Assembly: GCA_900752215.1 (NCBI GenBank)
Contig: CAADUO010000056.1
Span: 1-64,000, forward strand
Reading direction: 5' to 3'
Source of the DNA: an uncultured Collinsella sp.
Lineage (GTDB): Bacteria > Actinomycetota > Coriobacteriia > Coriobacteriales > Coriobacteriaceae
DNA: 64,000 nt
The notes under the pieces were generated by a model. The model made no database searches and was not told the origin of the DNA. It was given only the letters and a program-made list of their open reading frames with translations. A program made the translations under genes and the position numbers. Positions 32,725 through 40,797 of the stretch are shown one piece after another; positions within the stretch are counted from its first letter, which is position 1, and each line of letters opens with the position of its first letter.

Positions 32725-34350
32725 CTACTCCTTATCAAACGAAACGTCGGCGGCGGGAAGTTCAATCGTAAAGACCGAACCGTGCGGGTCCGCCGCGGCA
32801 ACCTCTATGCTACCGCCATGCGCCAACGCAATGGAACGGCAGAGCGAAAGACCCAGGCCAACGCTGCGGTGGCTGTCGGCCAGACCATGGTTGGCGGTAT
32901 AGAACGACTCGAAGATCCGTTCGCGATCCTCGGATGCGATGCCCGGACCATCGTCGGCCACCGAGCACGCCACGCGTCCATCGTCGACGCTAATCGAAAT
33001 CATGATATGCGAGCCCGCGGGCGTATAGGTGATGGCGTTGTTCACCAGATTGACCACCAGCTGCACCATCAGGCGTGCATCGACGTTGACGAGCGCCGGC
33101 TCATCGCACGCCACCACCTTAAGGTCGTGCTCGCGCACGGCAGGGTTCACGTGGCGCAGCGCCTCCTCGACGATATCGTCCATGAGCTCGAGCGTGGTCG
33201 ACAGGCGCATACCGCCACCCTCGAGCTTGGTGATGGCGAGCAGGTTCTCGACGGTGGCGTTGAGCCACAGCGCATCCGAGCGAATGGACAGGAGCAGGCC
33301 GCGGCGCGTCTGGGCATCGAGCACCGCGGTGCCGGTCGAGCCCTGATCGAGCAGCACGTCGGCGTTACCCGAAATACTGGTAAGCGGCGTGCGCAGATCA
33401 TGCGAGATGGAGCGCAGCAGGTTGGCGCGCAGCTGTTCGTTTTTGGCGAGCACCGCCGCTTCCTCGCGGGCCTCCATGGCGCGGGCGCGGTCGAGCGCCA
33501 GCTCGCCTTCGCTCACGATGGCATCGGCAAGTGTCCGCTCCTCATGCGTCAGCACGTCGGGCTCGGCAACGATGGCCAGCACGCCCACCACCGAGGCGGG
33601 GTCGCCCGAGCGGACGAAGCCGTCGCCCGTGCGAACCGTCAGGTAGATGCCATAAAACGCCGAGCCGCCATAGGTGGCATCGAGCGGCGTTCCCACATAG
33701 GCGGACGCCGAGAGCCGCGGCGGCATCTGCGGCGCCAGTTCATGCACCGGCGCGGCATCGCCCACGGCCGTGTATGTCGCGCGCGGCAGCAGGTCATCGC
33801 CCTCGGCGTCGGCGCTGTACCACACGACCGGACAGCCCGAAAGACGCGCCAGCTGCGTTGCCATGGCATGGACAATCTGCTGCTGATCGGCGCACCGCTG
33901 CAGCATGCGGTTGGTCTCGAGCACCATATGCGTGCGGCGGTCGCTGGCGGCGGCCTGTGCCAAGGCGCGGCGCAGGGCCAATGCAATCGAGCTCGACACA
34001 AGCGAGACCACGAACATGATGAAGAACATGCCGGGATAGACGCGGTCGATAAGCGACAGCGAGTAGCGCGGGTCGACAAACAAGAAGTTGTAGAGCGCCA
34101 CGGCGGCAGCCGAGCTCAGCAAGCAATACAGGCGACTGCAGGTAAAGAATGCGCACAGCTGCACGGCGAACACATAGACGATCATGATGCTCGGCGCGAG
34201 ACCCGGATGGTCGAGCAGCGCGCCCGCAATCGTCGCCGCGACCAGCAGCCCCACCGACACGCAGGCGTCATACAGAGGAGTGCGGCGCGTCAGCGTTGTG
34301 CGCCGCCACCAAAAGCTATCGGCAATATCGTCGTCCGTACGGACGTCCAT
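32725..34350 (-). CDS. Short KdpD-like sensor histidine kinase
   Basis: A 541-residue kinase corresponding to the C-terminal half of KdpD. It has a DUF4118 four-helix membrane domain (about residues 30-125, ALYNFLFVDPRYSL near 98), a GAF-like segment (about 150-290), HisKA with the phospho-acceptor His in RSISHDLRTPLTSISG (near 317) and HATPase_c with N box VNNAITYTP and G boxes DDGPGI and GLGLSLC. The cytoplasmic N-terminal KdpD/Usp domains of classical 900-residue KdpD are absent. The operon order kup, small membrane peptide, kinase, regulator suggests potassium or osmotic sensing. Start ATG 34350, with GGGGCGGGG upstream. Confidence 0.93.
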   Translation of the reverse strand: MDVRTDDDIADSFWWRRTTLTRRTPLYDACVSVGLLVAATIAGALLDHPGLAPSIMIVYVFAVQLCAFFTCSRLYCLLSSAAAVALYNFLFVDPRYSLSLIDRVYPGMFFIMFVVSLVSSSIALALRRALAQAAASDRRTHMVLETNRMLQRCADQQQIVHAMATQLARLSGCPVVWYSADAEGDDLLPRATYTAVGDAAPVHELAPQMPPRLSASAYVGTPLDATYGGSAFYGIYLTVRTGDGFVRSGDPASVVGVLAIVAEPDVLTHEERTLADAIVSEGELALDRARAMEAREEAAVLAKNEQLRANLLRSISHDLRTPLTSISGNADVLLDQGSTGTAVLDAQTRRGLLLSIRSDALWLNATVENLLAITKLEGGGMRLSTTLELMDDIVEEALRHVNPAVREHDLKVVACDEPALVNVDARLMVQLVVNLVNNAITYTPAGSHIMISISVDDGRVACSVADDGPGIASEDRERIFESFYTANHGLADSHRSVGLGLSLCRSIALAHGGSIEVAAADPHGSVFTIELPAADVSFDKE

Positions 34351-34378
34351 CAGCGCCCCGCCCCTCTCTCAAAAACAA

Positions 34379-34430
34379 AAACCACCACAAAGGGACAGGC
34401 ACCTTTGTGGTGGTTTCCCTTGTGGTGGTT
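34379..34430. repeat. Short dispersed hairpin, copy D, with an extra direct repeat
   Basis: AAACCACCACAAAGG (34379-34393) pairs perfectly with CCTTTGTGGTGGTTT (34402-34416). A second copy of the right arm, CCCTTGTGGTGGTT (34417-34430), follows directly. It shares ACAAAGG with the family at 4138-4170 but has a different outer stem, again fully compensated. Lies between the small membrane peptide gene and the kinase gene. Confidence 0.65.
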
Positions 34431-34461
34431 CCAAGTGTATAGCCTTTGCAACCGGCGGTCG

Positions 34462-34656
34462 CTAGACAAACAGCACGTGCGCGAGCAGGGCGCACACGCA
34501 CACCGCTCCAAATACCAGTGCCACGATCGAGATCACGCGGTCGGCCATGTCCATGTTGGCACGATTCGTAAAGAACCGATCTTCAGCGGCGTCGGCGCGT
34601 GCCTCACGTACCAGCTCGGCAACCACCTCGCGGCCATCAAGCATCTTTGCATCCAT
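34462..34656 (-). CDS. Small single-pass membrane protein next to kup
   Basis: A 64-residue protein: about 40 charged residues (MDAKMLDGREVVAELV..., many Arg/Glu/Asp) and one C-terminal transmembrane helix (VISIVALVFGAVCVCALLAHV). Start chosen at 34656 because GGGAGG precedes it; a start ten codons earlier is possible. I recognise no family. It lies 69 bases after kup and 111 bases before the KdpD-like kinase on the same strand, so a regulatory or stabilising role for the transporter or the kinase is plausible but unproven. The charge pattern and a convincing ribosome binding site support a real gene. Confidence 0.7.
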   Translation of the reverse strand: MDAKMLDGREVVAELVREARADAAEDRFFTNRANMDMADRVISIVALVFGAVCVCALLAHVLFV

Positions 34657-34725
34657 GGTTTCCTCCCAGGACTCAATCCCCGTCAATACAAGCCCGCCCG
34701 TTCGCAGCCAAACCTCAAGCGTCGA

Positions 34726-36753
34726 CTACGGGCGCTCGTTGGGAGCCAGGCGCTGCATCTTGTTCACGGCCTTGAACTTGGTGAACAGCGGCACGTACTC
34801 AAAGCTCACGTTGGAGTTCTCCAGGCCGTACCAACGCGCGGGCGTGCCGGCGGCGCGGCGGATGATGTACTTGAGCGTGATGGCCGTACGCTCGCTCGGC
34901 TCCACATCGCTTTCGGGCGCCAGAAGCTTACGGATCAGGACGAACTTGAACGTGCCGATGTTACCCGGGTCCTTGTAGACCGAGTAGTCATGCGTCTGCG
35001 GCGGCAGTTCGCCAGTGGCAGCCAGGTCCTGAACAACCTGACGCAGGTAGGCATTGACGCGCTGGTTAATCTTGTAGCCCAGGTACAGATGCACGCGGAA
35101 CACGTAGTCGGTGCCGAACGTCTCGACCGAATAGGCAAAGGTGTGCGGTTCGTCCATGGTCTCGACATTCACAAACCACCAGGCGCGGGCACGCTTGGGA
35201 TGCTTGTCCAGAATCGAGTAGACGATGTCGCGATCGATATAGTCGGTATGGGTGTCCTTGGTCAGGTACACGATGTTGTCGCTCAGGCGCTCGTAGCGAT
35301 CGTCATCGCGCAGGCGCTTGAGCTGCGGCAGGTAGCTGCGCAGCGGCAGCAGCGTAAACTGGCGCTGCTCAACAGCCGTACCGTTGTACCAGCACACCAT
35401 GATACCCATGATGAGCGCGGCCATGAGGATGGTGAAGTAGCCGCCGTGGAAGAACTTGGTGAGCGAGCTCACGAAGAAGAAGCCTTCGAGCAAAAGGAAG
35501 AAGGCCGCGAAAATCCACGGAGCAACCTTGAGCTTGCGCTCCTCGTGCAGGTAGAAGAAGAGCAGCAGCGTGGTGCACATCATAGTCAGCGTAATGGCAA
35601 GGCCGTAGGCGGCTTCCATATGCGCCGAGTTCTGGAACAGCAGCACCACAATGACGCAGCCGACAAGCATGACGTTGTTGACCATGGGGATGTAGAGCTG
35701 GCCCTTGGTCTCGGCAGGGTAGAAGACCTGCATGTGCGGCATGAGGTCCAGACGGCTGGCCTCGGACACCAGCGAGAATGCGCCGGTGATAAGCGCCTGC
35801 GAGGCAATGATGGCCGCGACGGTGGAAAGGCCGACGGCAAACGGGCGCAGGCCCGGGGCGAGCATCTGGTAGAACGGGTTGAGGTCGGCAATGCCCATGA
35901 GCTCGGGGTTGGCAGCGTTGTTCATAAGCCAAGCGCCCTGGCCCATATAGGACAGCAGCAGGCAGCACTTAACGAACGGCCAGGTAGCGTAGATATTGCC
36001 GCGGCCGACGTGGCCCATGTCGGAGTAGAGCGCCTCGGCACCGGTGGTGGCGAGGAAGCAGCTGCCCAGAATCATGATGCCCGCGTGGTTGTTGGGGCTC
36101 AACAAAAAGGCGATGCCGCGGAGCGGGTTGAGGCACAGCAGCACGGCGGGGTGCTGTAAGACAAAGAACAGACCCGTGCCGCCCAGGAATAGGAACCACA
36201 GCGTCATGATGGGGCCAAAGGCGTGACCGATCTTGGCCGTACCGATGCGCTGTACCAAGAAGAGCACGATGATGATGGCGAGCGTAATGGCGACGACGCG
36301 GCCCTGGTCATCGCCCAGCACGGCATGAACCGCCGGGATAGTGCGCAGGCCCTCGATGGCCGTGGTAACGGTAACGGCCGGCGTCAGGATGCCGTCGGCG
36401 AGCAACGCGGCGCCACCCAGCATGGCGGGGATGATAAGCCACTTGCCGCAACGCTTGACCAGGCTGTACAGGGCAAAGATGCCGCCCTCGCCATGGTTAT
36501 CGGCGCGCAGCGAGATGAGCACATACTTGATGGTGGTCAGCAGCGTGACCGTCCACACGACAAGGGAGAGCGCGCCAAGCACGAACTCCTCCGTCACACT
36601 TCCGATGCCGCCGTTGCCGGCAACGAGCGCCTTGGTTACATACATAGGGCTGGTGCCGATATCGCCGTACACCACGCCCAGCGTGACGAGCATCGCCGAG
36701 ATGCTCACAGGAATCGCAGCGTGCGAGGCTGCCTCCTTGGCCTTTTGTTCCAT
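34726..36753 (-). CDS. kup: KUP-family potassium uptake transporter
   Basis: A 675-residue low-affinity potassium/proton symporter of the Kup/TrkD family. The signature LVTLGVVYGDIGTSPMYV opens the first helix, where the Tyr/Asp pair belongs to the K+/H+ site. Twelve helices follow, to about residue 440, including DNHGEGGIFALYSL and TTGAEALYSDMGHVGRGNI. The C-terminal cytoplasmic domain of about 230 residues (IVYLTKDTHTDYIDRDIVYS) is the family's regulatory part. Start chosen at MEQKAKEA (36753) behind GGGAGG. First gene of a minus-strand cluster with a KdpDE-like system. Confidence 0.96.
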   Translation of the reverse strand: MEQKAKEAASHAAIPVSISAMLVTLGVVYGDIGTSPMYVTKALVAGNGGIGSVTEEFVLGALSLVVWTVTLLTTIKYVLISLRADNHGEGGIFALYSLVKRCGKWLIIPAMLGGAALLADGILTPAVTVTTAIEGLRTIPAVHAVLGDDQGRVVAITLAIIIVLFLVQRIGTAKIGHAFGPIMTLWFLFLGGTGLFFVLQHPAVLLCLNPLRGIAFLLSPNNHAGIMILGSCFLATTGAEALYSDMGHVGRGNIYATWPFVKCCLLLSYMGQGAWLMNNAANPELMGIADLNPFYQMLAPGLRPFAVGLSTVAAIIASQALITGAFSLVSEASRLDLMPHMQVFYPAETKGQLYIPMVNNVMLVGCVIVVLLFQNSAHMEAAYGLAITLTMMCTTLLLFFYLHEERKLKVAPWIFAAFFLLLEGFFFVSSLTKFFHGGYFTILMAALIMGIMVCWYNGTAVEQRQFTLLPLRSYLPQLKRLRDDDRYERLSDNIVYLTKDTHTDYIDRDIVYSILDKHPKRARAWWFVNVETMDEPHTFAYSVETFGTDYVFRVHLYLGYKINQRVNAYLRQVVQDLAATGELPPQTHDYSVYKDPGNIGTFKFVLIRKLLAPESDVEPSERTAITLKYIIRRAAGTPARWYGLENSNVSFEYVPLFTKFKAVNKMQRLAPNERP

Positions 36754-36875
36754 AAGCCGGTTTCCTCCCAACTTTAATGTTCGAAGGGATTATAGGCAAT
36801 CGGCCCATGTTTTAATGCACTGTTTTCCCAGCTAGATAAAGATTTATACAGTCTTTAGGCTACCGCGGCGATATG

Positions 36876-36910
36876 GAATGTGACAAAGGGACTATCCCCT
36901 TGTCACATTC
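36876..36910. repeat. Short dispersed hairpin, copy E
   Basis: GAATGTGACAAAGGG (36876-36890) pairs with CCCCTTGTCACATTC (36896-36910), with one bulge near the loop. It begins two bases after the nitroreductase stop codon on the minus strand, the same placement as copy A. Belongs to the five-copy family. Confidence 0.7.
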
Positions 36911-36911
36911 G

Positions 36912-37787
36912 TCATTTTCCGAGCCAGTTTTTGAACCACCACTCCATGGAGCGGCTCATCTCGGCCATAAAGGGGCTCGTGTGCTTGCGGGTATAGATGT
37001 CCACGACGCGCTCCCCCACCTCGCGGGCATGCGGACGGAACATCGCGTCCATCTCGGCCACCTGCGCGTCCATGGTCGCGGCATCCGCACGGCAGTAGCG
37101 CTCCTCGTGCACCAGGTTCACCACGGGGTGCGCGATTGCCGGGCGCTCCTTGCGGGGCGTGCCGATGATGAGCATCGACAGCGGCATGGTATAGGGCGGC
37201 AGATCGAGCAGCTCGGCAACTTCCTCGGCATTCTCGACGATATCACCGATATAGCAGCTCCCCAGGCCCAGGGCCTCGGCGGCAACCACGGCGTTTTGCG
37301 CGGCGATCACGGCATCCTGCGCCGCGATGGCAAAGTCGCCCAACCCCGGCGCGCGGCGGGGCGCCTTGCCCGTGCGCTCGACAAACTCGGGCTCAAAGCA
37401 GCCCACGTGCTCAAACAGATCGATCCACTTGGCATAATCGACCACAAATATTAGTGCCCAGGGCGCCTTGGCGATCATGGGCTGGTGGTCGCACAGGTCG
37501 GCCAGACGGTCCAGCGTAGCCTGCTCGCGAATGCTCACGATGGAATACATCATCATGGCGCCCGCCGACGGCGCGCGACTCGCCGCATGCAAAATCGCCG
37601 CACGCTGCTCGTCGGTCACCGCTACGGGACGGTCGCTGTCATCGCGCGCGAAAGCACGCGTGGACGAGCGGTGTTCCAAGATGTCCAGCGCCGCGTTGCC
37701 CGTAGTCTCGACCGGATAGCCGCCCGCGTCCACGCCCACAGCTCCGCCGCAGTACTCGGCGCCCGTCATACAAACCTGCTCGCCCAT
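36912..37787 (-). CDS. Nitroreductase-family FMN oxidoreductase
   Basis: A 291-residue protein of the nitroreductase superfamily. The FMN-binding N-terminal motif is HRSSTRAF (about 39-46), the PSAG segment is SRAPSAGAMMMYSI, and the central FMN contacts are in IAAQNAVVAAEALGLGSCYIG. The PG(RK)P-type motif is GTPRKERPA. An additional C-terminal helical tail ends in SRSMEWWFKNWLGK. Family enzymes reduce nitroaromatics, quinones or flavins with NAD(P)H; the physiological substrate is not deducible. Single gene with hairpin E directly after its stop. Confidence 0.9.
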   Translation of the reverse strand: MGEQVCMTGAEYCGGAVGVDAGGYPVETTGNAALDILEHRSSTRAFARDDSDRPVAVTDEQRAAILHAASRAPSAGAMMMYSIVSIREQATLDRLADLCDHQPMIAKAPWALIFVVDYAKWIDLFEHVGCFEPEFVERTGKAPRRAPGLGDFAIAAQDAVIAAQNAVVAAEALGLGSCYIGDIVENAEEVAELLDLPPYTMPLSMLIIGTPRKERPAIAHPVVNLVHEERYCRADAATMDAQVAEMDAMFRPHAREVGERVVDIYTRKHTSPFMAEMSRSMEWWFKNWLGK

Positions 37788-38001
37788 AGCTCTATCCTCG
37801 CTAATTCTTTAAGAAGCCTTTACGTTTCCGTGTAATTCCCGTCCATTATCGCGCAGGTCGCCACTCCATTGCGCCACACCGCCGCACATGCGCGTTAATA
37901 TGGCTGGTTGTTGTGCGCAGCCCGCAAATGCAGCGCATATTTAGGTAACAATCGGGTAAACCCCCGCTTTCGTAGGTTTTAAGTTTGTGAGGAGTCTCAG
38001 C

Positions 38002-40302
38002 ATGTTCGCTGCCGCCATCTCGCTCGTCGGTCTTGCGGCGACCGTCTACCTTGTCTTGCGCGAGGCCAAGGCCATTCGCGCACAGTCGGACGTCGTTGCC
38101 AAGGGCGCTATCGCCTGGAGCGTCGCCTTCGGTCTGTTCCAGCTCTTTTTGACTATTTGGGGCGCCGTGGGCCTCGTCGCCCAAAACGAGCCGCTCGCCT
38201 TTGTGATGCTTATCCTGACCAACGCCATCCTTACCGGTTGCGCCTGGGCCAGCATCGCCCGCGACCGCATCGCCCCGCGCGTCTTTGCGTTCGCCGGGCC
38301 CGACACCCCCGCCCCCACCGGCAAGCTCGCCCGCCTGCGCGGCGCCTTTGTGGGCAAACCGCTCGTCGCCGCCGTCCTGTGCTTGCTACTCGCCGGCGTC
38401 TTTGCGCTGCTGGGCATGGAGGTCTCGTCCAACCACGACTTTACCTGGGTCTACCCCCTGTGCATCCTGCTCGAGTGGGCCATCATCACCGTGCTCATGA
38501 CCGGCTTGTTCTTCCTATTCCAGCGCCACGGCGCAGCTCCCGCGGTCCTGGCCTTTGCCCTCTTTGTCCTGGGCATTGCCGAGTTCTTCGTTATCACGTT
38601 TAAATCCATGCCCATCCAGCCGGGCGACCTTTCGGCCATCTCCACCGCCGCCGCGGTCGCCGGCACCGGCTACACCTTCTCCATCTCGCTGTTCTGTGTG
38701 CTGTCCATGGGCTTTACCGCCATCGCCATGCTGCTGTGCGAGTACGCCGGCCTGGTGGCACCGCACCGTCAGAAGGGTGCCGCCAACGCCAAGCGCATGC
38801 TGCTCACCAACCTGCTCGTGGCAGTGCTGTGCCTGGGCGGCGTAACCGCGCATGTCACGCTCATCGACTACTACAACACCCTCGGCATCACCGTCTACAC
38901 CTGGCGCCCGCTCGAGAGCTACTGGCGCGAGGGCTACCTGCCCGCCTTTATTAGTGCGGCGCAGTCCATCAAGCCGCCCAAACCCGCCGACTACTCCGTC
39001 GACGATGCCAAGGCCACGCTCAAAAAGTACGCCAAGGCCTACGACAAGTCCGACGCGGCCAAGAGCGACGAGCGCGCCGCCGCAAAGGAGCAGTTCGACA
39101 GCGAGAAGCCCACGGTCATCGCCATCATGAACGAGACCTTCTCAGACCTTTCGATCTACCAGAACATGCGCGCCGGCTACGAGGGCCCGCAGTACTTTAA
39201 GAACCTGTCCAACTGCCTCAGCCGCGGCAAGCTCTATGTGAGCGCCTACGGCGGCGGTACCGCCAATACCGAGTTTGAGTTTATGACCGGCAACTCCATG
39301 GCCAACCTGGGCTCGGGCGTGTACCCCTACACCATCTACAACATGGAAACGACCGGGAATCTGGCAGAGCAGTTCAAGTCGCTCGGCTATTCCACCACCG
39401 CCATGCACCCCAACCACGCAACCAACTGGAACCGCGAGAACGTCTACAAGGACTTTGGCTTTGACCAGTTCCTGTCCATCAACGACTTCCAGGGCGCCGA
39501 TACCCTGCGCGGGATGGTGACCGACCAGGCTACCTACGACAAGATTCTTGAGCTGCTCGACCAGAACGCCGATCCTCAGTTTATCTTCGACGTGACCATG
39601 CAGAACCACTCGGGCTACGACACGGGCCTGCTGCCGGTCGACAAGCAGATGCACCTGAATATCGACACGACCGATTTGGACGCCAAGACCGTCGAGGACG
39701 GCACGCTCTCCGATGTCGACGAGTATGTCTCGTGCATCGAGCAGTCCGACCAGGCGCTGCGCTACTTCCTCAACGCCCTGAGCAAGCTCGACCGTAAGGT
39801 GGTCGTGGTGTTCTGGGGCGACCACCAGCCGTTCTTCCCGTCCAAGTTCAATGACAAGTGGTTTACCGGCGAAGACGATGCTACGCATCAGGAGCGCCTG
39901 TGGCAGACCGACTACATCATCTGGGCCAACTACGACGTTGCCGGCTGCGACCAGACGAGCGAGACCGACGACCTGTCCACCAACTACCTGTCCACCCAGC
40001 TGATGCAGCTGATCGGCGCCCCGCTGACCGACTACCAGAAAGCGCACATGACGCTGCGTAAGTCGCTGCCCGCCATCAACTCGGTGGGCTACGAGGACGC
40101 CAGCCTGCGCTGGGCGCTCTCCTCCAACGTCACCGGTGACGACGCCGCCGCAGCAGCCGCCACCAAGGCGCGCGAGGATTACGCCAAGATGCAGTACTAC
40201 GAGATGTTCCGCGACGGCAAGAACGTGTACACCGAGCACTTCCAGACCGAGGCCAACGAGACCGACCCCAACCTGGCACCGGGTACGACCAAGATTAAGT
40301 AG
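38002..40302 (+). CDS. LTA-synthase-family phosphoglycerol/ethanolamine transferase
   Basis: A 766-residue membrane sulfatase-fold enzyme. About six N-terminal helices (residues 1-320) precede an extracellular catalytic domain. Catalytic features of LtaS-type enzymes are seen: PTVIAIMNETFSDLS (metal-binding Glu), the nucleophilic Thr in AYGGGTANTEFEFMTGN, HPNHATNWNRENVYKDFGFD, FDVTMQNHSGY and the metal pocket VFWGDHQPFFP. It probably transfers glycerol-phosphate or a similar group to a lipid-linked or wall polymer. Start chosen at MFAAAIS (38002), with GAGGAG upstream; a GTG 15 bases earlier is less likely. The gene is followed within 60 bases by a repeat element. Confidence 0.92.
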   Translation: MFAAAISLVGLAATVYLVLREAKAIRAQSDVVAKGAIAWSVAFGLFQLFLTIWGAVGLVAQNEPLAFVMLILTNAILTGCAWASIARDRIAPRVFAFAGPDTPAPTGKLARLRGAFVGKPLVAAVLCLLLAGVFALLGMEVSSNHDFTWVYPLCILLEWAIITVLMTGLFFLFQRHGAAPAVLAFALFVLGIAEFFVITFKSMPIQPGDLSAISTAAAVAGTGYTFSISLFCVLSMGFTAIAMLLCEYAGLVAPHRQKGAANAKRMLLTNLLVAVLCLGGVTAHVTLIDYYNTLGITVYTWRPLESYWREGYLPAFISAAQSIKPPKPADYSVDDAKATLKKYAKAYDKSDAAKSDERAAAKEQFDSEKPTVIAIMNETFSDLSIYQNMRAGYEGPQYFKNLSNCLSRGKLYVSAYGGGTANTEFEFMTGNSMANLGSGVYPYTIYNMETTGNLAEQFKSLGYSTTAMHPNHATNWNRENVYKDFGFDQFLSINDFQGADTLRGMVTDQATYDKILELLDQNADPQFIFDVTMQNHSGYDTGLLPVDKQMHLNIDTTDLDAKTVEDGTLSDVDEYVSCIEQSDQALRYFLNALSKLDRKVVVVFWGDHQPFFPSKFNDKWFTGEDDATHQERLWQTDYIIWANYDVAGCDQTSETDDLSTNYLSTQLMQLIGAPLTDYQKAHMTLRKSLPAINSVGYEDASLRWALSSNVTGDDAAAAAATKAREDYAKMQYYEMFRDGKNVYTEHFQTEANETDPNLAPGTTKIK

Positions 40303-40332
40303 CGACTAGCTGCGAATTCATAACTGAAACGT

Positions 40333-40412
40333 CTGTCCGGGCGGAGGCATATAAGGTTCCCTGCTCGGACAGTCCTGCGCAAGACGAAGGCCACGTTATG
40401 TGGCCTTCTTTG
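40333..40412 (+). repeat. Hairpin element, copy 1 (inverted partner at 45529-45657)
   Basis: The 57 bases from GTTCCCTGCTC (40356) through ACAGTCCTGCGCAAGACG to the hairpin GAAGGCCAC-GTTAT-GTGGCCTTC and TTTG (40412) match the reverse complement of 45576-45631 with only about four differences. Upstream, CTGTCCG (40333) can pair with CGGACAG at 40366-40372. The final hairpin with its TTCTTTG tail resembles a terminator and follows the LTA-synthase-type gene on the same strand. A small non-coding RNA ending in a terminator is an alternative reading. Confidence 0.75.
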
Positions 40413-40424
40413 TTTGCGGAAAGT

Positions 40425-40710
40425 GTGTCCCGGAATTCTTGTCTGGAATGGGATGCAGTTTCCGGTTGAGGCTCGTTGGGAAAGTGCGTCCCACTTTGGG
40501 GGCTGATTCTGGGACGTGGTTTCCGGTTGGCTCTCATTGGAAAAGTTCATCCCATTTCTCGGCCTAATTATGGGACGCAGTTTCCCGTTGAGGACCCTTT
40601 GGGAAAGTGCGTCCCGGTCTGGGCGCTCAAACTGGGATGGATTTTCCGGATGAGGGCTTGACGGAAAATGTGTCCCGTTCCGGGCGCTAATTGTGGGATG
40701 CAGTTTCCGC
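40425..40710. repeat. 61-62 bp dyad tandem array 2 (about 5 units)
   Basis: GGGATG/GGGACG boxes start at 40450, 40511, 40572, 40634 and 40695, giving periods of 61, 61, 62 and 61 bases. Each unit contains a forward box like GGGATGCAGTTTCC, then CGGTTGAGGCTC-type sequence, then an inverted box like GGGAAAGTGCGTCCC. The segments between the boxes are also conserved, so these are not CRISPR spacers. Array 3 (45028-45490) on the other side of the adjacent surface-protein gene is the same repeat. Confidence 0.88.
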
Positions 40711-40732
40711 TTGCGGAGTCTCCACTCAACAG

Positions 40733-40771
40733 AAAACCCGGGTGGCCTGTTTTTTGGCTACCCGGGTTTTT
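40733..40771 (-). terminator. Intrinsic terminator of the FG-GAP surface-protein gene
   Basis: AAAACCCGGGTGGCC (40733-40747) pairs with GGCTACCCGGGTTTT (40756-40770) with one mismatch and is T-flanked on both strands. It ends 27 bases downstream of the stop codon of the minus-strand surface-protein gene. Confidence 0.85.
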
Positions 40772-40797
40772 GGGTTGTCGATATGTTCGACTGGCTA

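Noticed and set aside
32443..36159. A 1238-codon plus-strand open frame opposite the potassium cluster
   Set aside because: Crosses three genes and intergenic DNA on the other strand; composition typical of an antisense shadow. The minus strand carries kinase and Kup motifs.
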